Below are positions 56,158 to 64,000 of a stretch of 64,000 nucleotides of DNA, one piece after another. Origin of the DNA: Psychrobacter sp. Cmf 22.2 (GTDB lineage: Bacteria; Pseudomonadota; Gammaproteobacteria; Pseudomonadales; Moraxellaceae). A model generated the notes under the pieces. The model was not told where the DNA came from and ran no database searches. It was given only the letters and a program-made list of their open reading frames with translations. Position 1 is the stretch's first letter. Each line of letters opens with the position of its first letter. Made by a program: the position numbers and the translations under genes. The stretch spans positions 496,001 through 560,000 of the forward strand of contig NZ_MRYA01000001.1 of the NCBI RefSeq assembly GCF_001921745.1, in the 5' to 3' direction.

Positions 56158-57201
56158 CTAACAACCAAGCTTACCTTCAGCCTCTAGTGCTTTTTTGCTG
56201 CGGATGGGCGCCGGGCAATCTTCGCCATAGTATTGACGATCGGCAAAGTAGCTTGAGCGTACCATTGGGCCTGCCCAAATGCTAAAGAAGCCAATCTTTT
56301 TGCCGTAGTCCATATAGCGCTGAAACTCGTCTGGATGTACGTAGCGATCGACAGGCGCATGGTTTTTACTCGGCTGTAGATACTGACCGATGGTAATCAT
56401 ATCGACATCATGTGCTTTTAGATCGTCGAGCAGCGCATAGATTTCTTCTTCAGTCTCACCGAGGCCAACCATAAAGCCGCACTTAGTCGCGATATCAGGA
56501 CGACGCTCTTTATACAGTTTAAGCAAATCTAGTGAATGCTGATAGTCAGAACCTGGACGGAACGCTTTATACAGACGTGGCACGGTTTCGATATTGTGGT
56601 TAAAGACGTCTGGCGGTGTTTCAGTCAATAAGTCTAACGCAATCTCCATACGACCACGGAAGTCGGGTACCAATATCTCAATCAAGCAGTTCGGGCTAAG
56701 GGCACGTGATTCATTTAATACTTCTACAAAATGCCCAGCACCGCCGTCTTTTAGATCGTCACGATCGACAGAGGTAATGACCGCATATTTAAGACCCAAG
56801 CCTTGAATGGTCTCAGCAGTGTGACGCGGTTCGTCTGCATCTAGCGCATTAGGACGACCATGGCCCACATCACAGAACGGACAGCGGCGGGTACAGATGT
56901 CACCCATAATCATAAAGGTCGCTGTCCCATCGGCGAAGCACTGTGGCAGGTTAGGGCAGGCCGCCTCTTCGCAGACGGTATAGAGCTTTTGCTCGCGCAA
57001 GGTGGCTTTGATACGCGCGACTTCAGCAGGCGACGACATCTTAACCCGAATCCAATCTGGCTTTTTCTTGGCCTCGACGGTCGGGATGACCTTAATTGGG
57101 ATACGCGCAACTTTGTCGTAGCCACGCAATTTTTCGCCTTGAATGGCTTTTTTGGGTTTGACCTTGGCAGCAGGTACGTGTGTTTGTACGGCAGTTGTCA
57201 T
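56158..57201 (-). CDS. lipA: Lipoyl synthase
   Basis: 347 residues. Two clusters: the auxiliary one [12 protein letters not shown] (CX4CX5C) and the radical SAM one CTRRCPFC (CX3CX2C). The C-terminal SSYFADRQY also fits, with a conserved Ser. LipA inserts sulfur into octanoyl chains to make lipoyl cofactors for the pyruvate and 2-oxoglutarate dehydrogenases. lipB is not adjacent. No strong Shine-Dalgarno; the start is chosen from the longest open frame. Confidence 0.95.
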   Translation of the reverse strand: MTTAVQTHVPAAKVKPKKAIQGEKLRGYDKVARIPIKVIPTVEAKKKPDWIRVKMSSPAEVARIKATLREQKLYTVCEEAACPNLPQCFADGTATFMIMGDICTRRCPFCDVGHGRPNALDADEPRHTAETIQGLGLKYAVITSVDRDDLKDGGAGHFVEVLNESRALSPNCLIEILVPDFRGRMEIALDLLTETPPDVFNHNIETVPRLYKAFRPGSDYQHSLDLLKLYKERRPDIATKCGFMVGLGETEEEIYALLDDLKAHDVDMITIGQYLQPSKNHAPVDRYVHPDEFQRYMDYGKKIGFFSIWAGPMVRSSYFADRQYYGEDCPAPIRSKKALEAEGKLGC

Positions 57202-57349
57202 AATGGAGTTATCTCTTAACCCTTTATACTATAAGGGTTTATGGAATGAACATAATGTTTGATGAGTGTCGGTATTATAGCAGAAATTTAGGGTTTAATT
57301 TTTAGTGAATATTCTTAAGACTACTATGAATTGTTTGACTACCATAGTT

Positions 57350-57745
57350 TTAAATATCTATATCAATATCCAACTCATTCAGGATTTCTATGGCAGCGCG
57401 AAACGCTTCTTGAGTGGCAGGTGCACCGCAGTATGGCAAGCTATGCATCAATACTTCTCGAATCTCAGCGACACTAGCACCATTATTAATGGCACCGCGA
57501 ATATGGCCTTTGAGCTCGGTCGGGCTTTTTTGCGCGATCAAAAAAGCAATGGTAATTAAGGAGCGATATTTGCGCGGTAGTACTGAGTCATCTTGCCATG
57601 TGCTGCCCCAAGCGTGTTCAATGATCCAGTCTTGTAACGGCTGAGTAAAGCCAGTCGCGCTATCAAGCGAGCGCTTAACGTGTGCTTCACCCATTACTTC
57701 AGTGCGCACTTGTAGACCATTTTGATAATCGACATTTTCTGTCAT
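57350..57745 (-). CDS. Carboxymuconolactone decarboxylase family protein (PcaC-like)
   Basis: 131 residues. QVRTEVMGEAHVKRSL at the start and EHAWGSTWQD, HIRGAINNGASVAEIREVL and YCGAPATQEAF later follow 4-carboxymuconolactone decarboxylase. Such enzymes act in protocatechuate degradation; some members are AhpD-like. No other pca gene is near, so the role is only probable. AAGGAG precedes the ATG. Confidence 0.82.
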   Translation of the reverse strand: MTENVDYQNGLQVRTEVMGEAHVKRSLDSATGFTQPLQDWIIEHAWGSTWQDDSVLPRKYRSLITIAFLIAQKSPTELKGHIRGAINNGASVAEIREVLMHSLPYCGAPATQEAFRAAIEILNELDIDIDI

Positions 57746-58161
57746 TTTAAGCTCCTTCCTATTGTTTTTAATGTCATTATTCCCTATAGATCTTTTCTTT
57801 TGTACGGTTCTTATTTATGAATAAAAATGGTTTTTTCAAGTCAGTCTAGCGTATTCATACAGTGTGTCTATTTTGTTTAGTATTGACTATCGCCCATTTA
57901 TATACCCAACTATAACGCTAAAAATAGGCGCCTATTTTTTAGGGTCATGAGAGGGTAGTTAATCATACAATTGATAGTACTATTTTTATAATAAATGTCC
58001 AATATGGCTTTATTCTGTACCTTTTAAAGCCATAGCCATTAACATTAAGAGCATTTTAAGCTATGATTGCACCGAAATTATTTTATAAAGTACATAGACG
58101 CAGGCAGTCATACTGACTACCCACGTATTGTGTTAATTCCCAACTAACGAGGACGACTATT
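57746..58161. other. Divergent promoter region upstream of acnB
   Basis: No gene in 416 AT-rich bases. It carries the perfect 20-bp palindrome at 57920-57939 and a TTGACT element at 57883-57888 without a well-spaced -10. Confidence 0.55.
57920..57939. promoter_or_regulatory. Perfect 20-bp palindrome upstream of acnB
   Basis: AAAAATAGGC is directly followed by its reverse complement GCCTATTTTT, about 220 bases before the acnB start. Its symmetry suggests a dimeric protein-binding site. A hairpin with the T-run could also end an upstream transcript. Confidence 0.5.
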
Positions 58162-60765
58162 GTGTTAGAAGCTTATCGTAAACATGTCGAAGAACGTGCC
58201 AAGCTAGGAACTGTACCGCTACCACTAAATGAAAAACAAGTAGCAGAGTTGGTTGAGCTGTTAAAAAATCCACCAGCAGGCGAAGATGATTTCTTAATGA
58301 ACCTGCTAGAAAACCGTATCCCTGCTGGCGTTGACCAAGCGGCTTACGTCAAAGCTGCATTTTTGGCGGCTATCGTTAAAGGCGAGGCGAGCTCACCACT
58401 TATCAATAAGAAAAAAGCGGTTGAAATCTTAGGCACCATGCAAGGTGGCTATAACGTACAGCCATTGGTTGCCGCACTAGATGACGCCGATGTTGCACAA
58501 GACGCTGCTGAAGCGTTAAAAAAGACTTTGCTCGTATTTGACGCGTTCAATGACGTGACTGAAAAAGCTGAAGCCGGCAACGATATTGCCAAAGAAGTCA
58601 TACAGTCTTGGGCTGATGCTGAGTGGTTCTTGAACCGCGCCGAGGTACCAAAGAAATCAACTTATACGACCTTTAAAGTCACAGGCGAGACCAACACTGA
58701 CGATCTATCTCCTGCGCAAGACGCGTGGAGCCGTCCTGATATTCCACTTCATTCATTAGCCATGCATAAAAACTCTCGCGACGGTATTACTGCTGATGAA
58801 GAGGGCGTTGTTGGTCCGATGAAGCAAATCGAAGAACTCAAAGAAAAAGGCCACCCACTTGCGTACGTTGGTGACGTCGTCGGTACAGGTTCTAGCCGTA
58901 AGTCTGCGACCAACTCCGTACTATGGCTAATGGGCGAAGATATCCCGAATGTGCCAAACAAACGCGGCGGCGGTCTGGTACTTGGTAACAACATCGCTCC
59001 TATCTTCTTTAACACTATGGAAGATTCTGGCGCATTGCCAATTGAGAAAGTAGCGGTCGATAACCTAAATATGGGCGATGTGTTCGACATCTATCCCCAT
59101 GATGGCAAAATCACCAAGCACGACTCAGATGAAGTTATCTCTGAATTTAAACTAAACTCGCCAACACTGCTTGACGAAGTGCGTGCTGGTGGCCGTATTC
59201 CATTGATCGTTGGTCGTGGTCTGACCAATCGTGCGCGTGAGTACATGGGTCTAGGTCATTCAGATGTCTTTGCTAAGCCTGAAGAGCCAGCCGATACTGG
59301 TAAAGGCTTTACCCTTGCACAAAAAATGGTTGGTAAAGCTTGTGGTCTAGAAGGCGTACGTCCGGGTATGTACTGTGAGCCAAAAATGACGACTGTTGGT
59401 AGTCAGGATACCACTGGTCCGATGACCCGTGATGAGCTAAAAGACTTGGCTTGCCTGGGTTTCCAAGCGGATCTCGTGATGCAGTCATTCTGTCATACCG
59501 CCGCTTATCCAAAGCCAGTTGACGTTGAGACTCAGCACACACTACCTGATTTTATCATGAACCGTGGCGGTGTTAGCTTACGCCCAGGTGACGGTATCAT
59601 TCACTCATGGCTGAACCGTATGCTCCTTCCAGATACCGTTGGTACTGGTGGTGACTCGCATACACGTTTCCCAATGGGTATCTCGTTCCCAGCCGGTTCT
59701 GGTTTGGTTGCATTTGCCGCCGCGACTGGTGTTATGCCACTTGATATGCCTGAATCTGTCCGCGTCCGCTTCGTCGGTGAGCGTCAGCCTGGTATCACGT
59801 TACGTGACCTCGTCCATGCCATCCCTTATCAAGCGATCAAAGAAGGTTATTTGACGGTCGACAAAAAAGGCAAAATTAACGAGTTCAACGGTCGTATCCT
59901 TGAGATCGAAGGTCTAGAAGACCTAACGGCTGAGCAAGCGTTTGAGCTATCTGATGCCTCAGCTGAGCGTAGTGCGGCGGGTTGTACCATCACGCTATCT
60001 GAAGAGTCGGTAACTGAGTACTTAAACTCAAACATTACCCTTCTAAAATGGATGATCTCTGAAGGCTATGGCGATGCCCGTACCATCAGCCGCCGTATCG
60101 AGCAGATGCAAGACTGGCTTGCCAACCCAAGCCTGATGCGTGCTGACGAAGACGCTGAATATACTATCGATATGACTATCGATATGAGCGAGATCAAAGA
60201 GCCTATCCTATGCTGCCCGAACGATCCAGACGATGCTAAGACTTTGGCTGACGTCGCAGGCGATACCATTGATGAAGTATTTATCGGTTCATGTATGACC
60301 AACATCGGTCACTTCCGCGCCGCTGGTAAACTGCTACAAGATGTACCAGCAGGTAGCCTCAAGACGCGTCTATGGATCGCACCACCAACCAAGATGGATG
60401 CACGCCAGTTGATGGAAGAGGGTTACTATAACGTCTATGCACAAGCTGGCGCTCGTACTGAAATGCCAGGTTGTTCACTATGTATGGGTAACCAAGCGCG
60501 TATCGCACCGAAATCTACTGCGGTATCGACCTCTACTCGTAACTTCCCGAACCGTCTCGGTCAGGGCGCAAACGTTTATCTCGCGTCAGCAGAGCTTGCA
60601 GCGGTAGCGGCGGTACTGGGTAAGCTGCCAACCAACGACGAATACCAGCAGTATGCTGGCATGCTCAACAGTATGGGCGATGAAGTCTATCAATACATGA
60701 ACTTTGATCGTATGGAAGAGTACACCGAAGAAGCGGATAAGATTAATGTCGCTCAGTTGACCTAA
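58162..60765 (+). CDS. acnB: Aconitate hydratase B
   Basis: 867 residues from a GTG start with GAGGA ahead. Visible stretches: [15 protein letters not shown] at the N-terminus (AcnB HEAT-like domain), the swivelling region [43 protein letters not shown], and the [4Fe-4S] ligands in the C-terminal domain (CCPND-like context, [10 protein letters not shown] and [11 protein letters not shown]). It interconverts citrate and isocitrate in the TCA cycle. A terminator follows. Confidence 0.97.
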   Translation: MLEAYRKHVEERAKLGTVPLPLNEKQVAELVELLKNPPAGEDDFLMNLLENRIPAGVDQAAYVKAAFLAAIVKGEASSPLINKKKAVEILGTMQGGYNVQPLVAALDDADVAQDAAEALKKTLLVFDAFNDVTEKAEAGNDIAKEVIQSWADAEWFLNRAEVPKKSTYTTFKVTGETNTDDLSPAQDAWSRPDIPLHSLAMHKNSRDGITADEEGVVGPMKQIEELKEKGHPLAYVGDVVGTGSSRKSATNSVLWLMGEDIPNVPNKRGGGLVLGNNIAPIFFNTMEDSGALPIEKVAVDNLNMGDVFDIYPHDGKITKHDSDEVISEFKLNSPTLLDEVRAGGRIPLIVGRGLTNRAREYMGLGHSDVFAKPEEPADTGKGFTLAQKMVGKACGLEGVRPGMYCEPKMTTVGSQDTTGPMTRDELKDLACLGFQADLVMQSFCHTAAYPKPVDVETQHTLPDFIMNRGGVSLRPGDGIIHSWLNRMLLPDTVGTGGDSHTRFPMGISFPAGSGLVAFAAATGVMPLDMPESVRVRFVGERQPGITLRDLVHAIPYQAIKEGYLTVDKKGKINEFNGRILEIEGLEDLTAEQAFELSDASAERSAAGCTITLSEESVTEYLNSNITLLKWMISEGYGDARTISRRIEQMQDWLANPSLMRADEDAEYTIDMTIDMSEIKEPILCCPNDPDDAKTLADVAGDTIDEVFIGSCMTNIGHFRAAGKLLQDVPAGSLKTRLWIAPPTKMDARQLMEEGYYNVYAQAGARTEMPGCSLCMGNQARIAPKSTAVSTSTRNFPNRLGQGANVYLASAELAAVAAVLGKLPTNDEYQQYAGMLNSMGDEVYQYMNFDRMEEYTEEADKINVAQLT

Positions 60766-60823
60766 TCTTGCGTATATAAGCTTTTAAAATTAGAAGCTTT
60801 ATACTAAAAAATTATATGTAAAA

Positions 60824-60862
60824 CAAAAAACCCCCGTATCGTCATGATGCGGGGTTTTTTTG
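60824..60862 (+). terminator. Terminator of acnB
   Basis: AAAAAACCCCCGTATC with GATGCGGGGTTTTTTT, a GC-rich stem with a 5-base loop and T7. Confidence 0.9.
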
Positions 60863-60956
60863 TATAATTTAACCTGACTTGAAAGTAAACTTTATTCCAC
60901 CAATATCATAGTGTATAGTCTGCTTATATTTTGTAGAAAAATAATAGGCCTTGATC

Positions 60957-62816
60957 ATGAAGATAGTAAAGTTGCAAATCGAAAATTTTAGGGGGTTTGA
61001 AAACGTTGAGGTCATGCTTGATGAAAAGTTTAACGTAATAGTAGGGAGGAATGATGTCGGAAAGTCTACTGTTCTGGAGGCACTCGAAATATTTTTTAAT
61101 AATAGTACAGTCAAAATTGATACTGAGGATTTATGTAAGTTTAGCGATAAAGACTACATAGAAATAGGTGTATCGTTCAAATTACAAAGCTTTGAGCTGA
61201 GAATAGATACCATACCAACTTTCCTAGATAAAGAGTATTTGTTGGATGAATATGGTTTTTTAAACGTAGTTAAAAGATGGGATTGTAGCAAGAAATCTAT
61301 AACAAAAGCGTCAGAAAGAATTTTTATAAGAGCTAACTATCCTAAAGGATTCAATGAGCCTCTCATTACTTTGAAAAATTCTGATCTTAAGTCAAAAGTA
61401 GCTGCTATATTCGGCGATGATTTACCTGATAATATAAAGCAGAATACTAATTCAACTATGAGGTTAGCTCTATACGAAAGCTATAACAAACTGAATAGTA
61501 TTGATTTAAAGACAACCTTAATAGAATTAAACAAAGAGGATGCGAAAAAGGTATGGATTAACCTACAAAAAGATATCCCCTTATTCTTTTTATTTCAATC
61601 AGATAGAGCTAATAAAGACTCAGATAAAGAGGTTCAAGATCCATTAAAAGCAATCACAAAACTAGCCATAAGCGAAGTACAAGATGATTTAGAGAGGGTT
61701 ATTAACAGAATTGAAAACTTAGTAACTCAGGTTGCACAAGATACAGTCAATAAAATGCAAGAAATGGATCCTAGCTTAGCAGAGTCATTAAAACCTAATC
61801 TCAGTCAAAAAAATTGGGATTCACTGTTCTCTTTTACTTTTATAGGCGATGATGAGGTACCAATTAATAAGCGTGGAAGTGGTTTTAGAAGATTGTTACT
61901 TTTAAACTACTTTAGAGCAGAGGCGGAAAGGGCGAATGAAAGTAGAAAGCCAATTATATATGCTATTGAAGAACCAGAAACAGCGCTACATCCTAATTGG
62001 CAACTCATGCTAATTCAATCTTTGTTAGATTTAAGTGAGAACAATAGTGCGCAGATATTGATAACTACTCATAGCCCAGCGCTCGCAAGTACAATAAATT
62101 ATGAATATATAAGATTCATAAAAAAAGAAAATAGAGTACATGATATTAGTCAAGGACATAATACTAGTCTAGATGAGGTGTGCGCTACTTTAGGTATTAT
62201 GCCTACAATTTCTTCTTCTAATGATTTGAGTAGAATCAAAGTTATTCTATGTTTAGAAGGCATCAACGATGTTAAGTTTTTTTATAATATAAGTAACTTA
62301 TTTGATATTGATCTAGAAAATGATTGTAGGATATTGGTAATTCCTTTAGGTGGTAACACTCTTCTTGAATGGGTTAATAAATCATACTTAGACAAGTTGA
62401 CCTTACCTCAAATACATATATATGATAATGATGTTGCAAAATATCAAGATGCTATAGATATTGTAAATGAACGGACAGACGGGTCTTTCGGTTGCTTAAC
62501 GCGCATGGTAGAGATTGAAAACTACGTACATCCATCTTTAATTAAAAGTATTTATAATATTGATGAAGATTATTTCGTAGACAACAATAATTGGAAAGAA
62601 GAATGGGTGACTCATAATGTACCAAAAAACTTAAATGAATTTCTAACTGATTTGTCACAAAGACGAGGCACAGAAATACTTAATCACGGAAAATCAAAAA
62701 TAAAAAGTAAGTTTGCAGACGAAGGTGCTAAGCTGATGACCGTAGAGCTTTTACAAGATTTGAATGTCTTTGATGAAGTTAATGATTGGTTTAGTGGAAT
62801 AAAAGCATTCCTTTGA
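60957..62816 (+). CDS. OLD-family ATP-dependent endonuclease (AAA ATPase + Toprim)
   Basis: 619 residues. N-terminal ABC-like ATPase: Walker A GRNDVGKST near residue 30, signature region KRGSGFRRLLLLN near 305, Walker B with IYAIEEPE near 337, and the switch THSPAL near 372. The C-terminal Toprim domain has LEGINDVKFF near 433 and the acidic pair in YDND near 490, expected to bind metal for DNA cleavage. No GajB-type UvrD helicase is beside it, so it looks like a class 1 OLD enzyme. It is visibly more AT-rich than acnB, with many ATA/AGA codons, suggesting acquisition. ATG 60957 was chosen over the in-frame TTG at 60951. Confidence 0.85.
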   Translation: MKIVKLQIENFRGFENVEVMLDEKFNVIVGRNDVGKSTVLEALEIFFNNSTVKIDTEDLCKFSDKDYIEIGVSFKLQSFELRIDTIPTFLDKEYLLDEYGFLNVVKRWDCSKKSITKASERIFIRANYPKGFNEPLITLKNSDLKSKVAAIFGDDLPDNIKQNTNSTMRLALYESYNKLNSIDLKTTLIELNKEDAKKVWINLQKDIPLFFLFQSDRANKDSDKEVQDPLKAITKLAISEVQDDLERVINRIENLVTQVAQDTVNKMQEMDPSLAESLKPNLSQKNWDSLFSFTFIGDDEVPINKRGSGFRRLLLLNYFRAEAERANESRKPIIYAIEEPETALHPNWQLMLIQSLLDLSENNSAQILITTHSPALASTINYEYIRFIKKENRVHDISQGHNTSLDEVCATLGIMPTISSSNDLSRIKVILCLEGINDVKFFYNISNLFDIDLENDCRILVIPLGGNTLLEWVNKSYLDKLTLPQIHIYDNDVAKYQDAIDIVNERTDGSFGCLTRMVEIENYVHPSLIKSIYNIDEDYFVDNNNWKEEWVTHNVPKNLNEFLTDLSQRRGTEILNHGKSKIKSKFADEGAKLMTVELLQDLNVFDEVNDWFSGIKAFL

Positions 62817-63014
62817 GAGATATCTAGCAACGTAAGTTTTACTCATAGTAAAAGTTGAGAACCAAAATCGTGCGTGGTTTTACTGTGGGCGGCACCAGCT
62901 GATTTTTTATGCCATCTTCTGTATAATATAAGGGCAGGCGGAAACCGTGGCTCTGCACTTTTTTATTTTTTATCTCGGGACGGACCGATACTTTGATTAT
63001 GCACCTTACGTGCT

Positions 63015-63470
63015 TTGGAGTCTTGGTTGATTACCTTATCCCCCCTCAAACGTCGCCTCTTATATGTGACGGTCTTTGAAATTATCGCTATTATCTCGTC
63101 CACTTATGTATTGATGAAGCTTAGCGGCAGCAACGCGGCAGAGTCTTTGCCAGTTGCGGTGATGGTGTCATTGGCCGCTGTGATTTGGAACTTTATATAT
63201 AACACCGCTTTTGAAGCATGGGAGCGTCGCCAGCAGGTGGCAAAGCGTACATTACTGATACGCAGCATTCATGCCTTTGGTTTTGAAGGCGGCTTGGTGT
63301 TGGTTTGCCTACCGATTTATATGATTTGGTACGACGTTGGTTTGCTAGAAGCCTTTATGATGGAGGTAGCATTACTGCTTTTCTTCTTAGTTTACACTTT
63401 CGTTTTTACCTTGATTTTTGACAAGATATTTACCTTCCCAAACCAGCATAAGCCAGCCTCTGCTTCTTAA
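63015..63470 (+). CDS. PACE-family efflux transporter
   Basis: 151 residues, four membrane spans in two similar halves. RRLLYVTVFEIIAIISSTYVL and IWNFIYNTAFEAWERR carry the PACE (bacterial transmembrane pair) signature, as in the chlorhexidine exporter AceI. Members export biguanides, acriflavine or short diamines. No ATG is available: TTG 63015 and TTG 63027 are the possible starts, since a stop precedes at 62994. Not operonic with the OLD gene. Confidence 0.82.
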   Translation: MESWLITLSPLKRRLLYVTVFEIIAIISSTYVLMKLSGSNAAESLPVAVMVSLAAVIWNFIYNTAFEAWERRQQVAKRTLLIRSIHAFGFEGGLVLVCLPIYMIWYDVGLLEAFMMEVALLLFFLVYTFVFTLIFDKIFTFPNQHKPASAS

Positions 63471-63578
63471 CCGACACTAATATATCAAAGTACTGCTTAT
63501 TGTTTATAGACTGTGCTCAAAAAAAAGCTGCCTATTATTGGCAGCTTTTTGAGTAACGTATGCAAATATAAAGAGGTG

Positions 63579-64000
63579 TTATTTGCCTTTATAAACTGGC
63601 TTGCGCTTTTCCATAAATGCCGTAACGCCCTCGACAAAGTCATCAGTGACTGCCATCATATTTTGTTGTTCAACTTCCATATCAAGCGCTTCATTGAGTC
63701 CAGAAAAAGCATGTACATTAATCATATGCTTCATAGACGCCAAGGCTTTCCCAGGTAAGCTGCTTAGGCGAGTGGCTAAAGTGTATACAGCAGCATCTAA
63801 TTCCTCACTGCTGACCACATTATTGACCAAATTTAGACGAGCCATATCTTCTGCTTTAACTTTGTCACCCAGCATGATTAATTCAGTGGTTTTCGCTGCA
63901 CCGATCATCTGATTGAGTAGGTAAGTACCGCCTGCATCTGGAATCAAGCCGATATTAACAAAGGCTTGTACAAATTTCGCATTCTCACTTGCCACTCGAA
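63579..64000 (-). CDS. Enoyl-CoA hydratase/isomerase family protein, C-terminal part (right-truncated)
   Basis: The frame is open through the right edge; 140 residues of the C-terminal part are visible. VASENAKFVQAFVNIGLIPDAGGTYLL and the later helices fit the crotonase family, close to PaaG/PaaB-type enoyl-CoA hydratases or isomerases of fatty acid or phenylacetate degradation. The GTG at 63995 is internal and not a start. The specific reaction cannot be told from this fragment. Confidence 0.88.
   Translation of the reverse strand, partial: RVASENAKFVQAFVNIGLIPDAGGTYLLNQMIGAAKTTELIMLGDKVKAEDMARLNLVNNVVSSEELDAAVYTLATRLSSLPGKALASMKHMINVHAFSGLNEALDMEVEQQNMMAVTDDFVEGVTAFMEKRKPVYKGK

Noticed and set aside
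60957..62816. Gabija (GajA-GajB) defence system
   Set aside because: The ATPase-Toprim half is present, but no UvrD-like helicase lies next to it; the neighbours are acnB and a PACE transporter.
62820..63014. Riboswitch ahead of the PACE gene
   Set aside because: Some GC-rich hairpin potential near 62890-62960, but no recognisable guanidine or other riboswitch core.

Overview
The window looks like a chromosomal segment of a Moraxellaceae gamma-proteobacterium, most likely Psychrobacter or a close relative. This rests on recognisable protein families, moderate GC content, AT-rich spacers and the mix of housekeeping genes. No lineage marker such as rRNA is present, so the genus is an inference. 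Nearly everything is intact chromosomal coding sequence. I see no insertion sequence, prophage or CRISPR array. Both ends cut genes: transketolase on the left and an enoyl-CoA hydratase on the right.

Layout. 1-1.6 kb: end of tkt, an orphan PAAR spike protein and a hendecad-repeat coiled-coil protein. 1.7-7.7 kb: a peptide ABC importer operon (dppABCDF, minus strand). 8.1-15.4 kb: ethanolamine catabolism without a microcompartment (permease, EutB, EutC, DUF779) plus an alcohol and an aldehyde dehydrogenase. 15.8-19.1 kb: a PIF1-like helicase with a C-terminal HTH, an Epd/GAPDH-like dehydrogenase and tRNA-Ser. 19.2-23 kb: a lipoprotein, an RHH protein, two tRNA-Asn genes with matching promoters, and aspartate aminotransferase. 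23.4-28.9 kb: a lipid-modification operon (SDR, flavin amine oxidase-like protein, DUF1365, cyclopropane fatty acid synthase, DUF2177). 29-46.8 kb: mostly housekeeping (thioesterase, CDF transporter, dps, uvrB, recJ, two UPF0126 channels, an EamA-like exporter, queE, dapD, hydrolases). 47.1-51.6 kb: an arsenosugar biosynthesis locus (arsS, DUF547, two arsenosugar-type glycosyltransferases, convergent MTA phosphorylase). 51.8-55.4 kb: a TAXI-type TRAP importer with DUF1850. 55.5-64 kb: GFA protein, lipA, a carboxymuconolactone decarboxylase-like protein, acnB, a solitary OLD-family nuclease, a PACE efflux protein and the enoyl-CoA hydratase fragment.

How the genes work together. Ethanolamine would enter by the permease and be split by EutBC to acetaldehyde and ammonia. 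The acetaldehyde could then be oxidised by the adjacent aldehyde dehydrogenase. In the arsenosugar locus ArsS would attach a 5'-deoxyadenosyl group to a methylated arsenical. An adenine-type MTA phosphorylase next door could remove adenine, and the glycosyltransferases could finish the sugar; no arsM is visible in the window. The SDR/flavoprotein/DUF1365/CFA synthase/DUF2177 operon would modify unsaturated membrane phospholipids beyond simple cyclopropanation.

The most interesting places for follow-up are the arsenosugar locus with its MTA phosphorylase, the CFA-synthase operon, the lone OLD nuclease (a possible defence gene), a perfect 20-bp palindrome upstream of acnB, and nested inverted repeats in the dppA leader.
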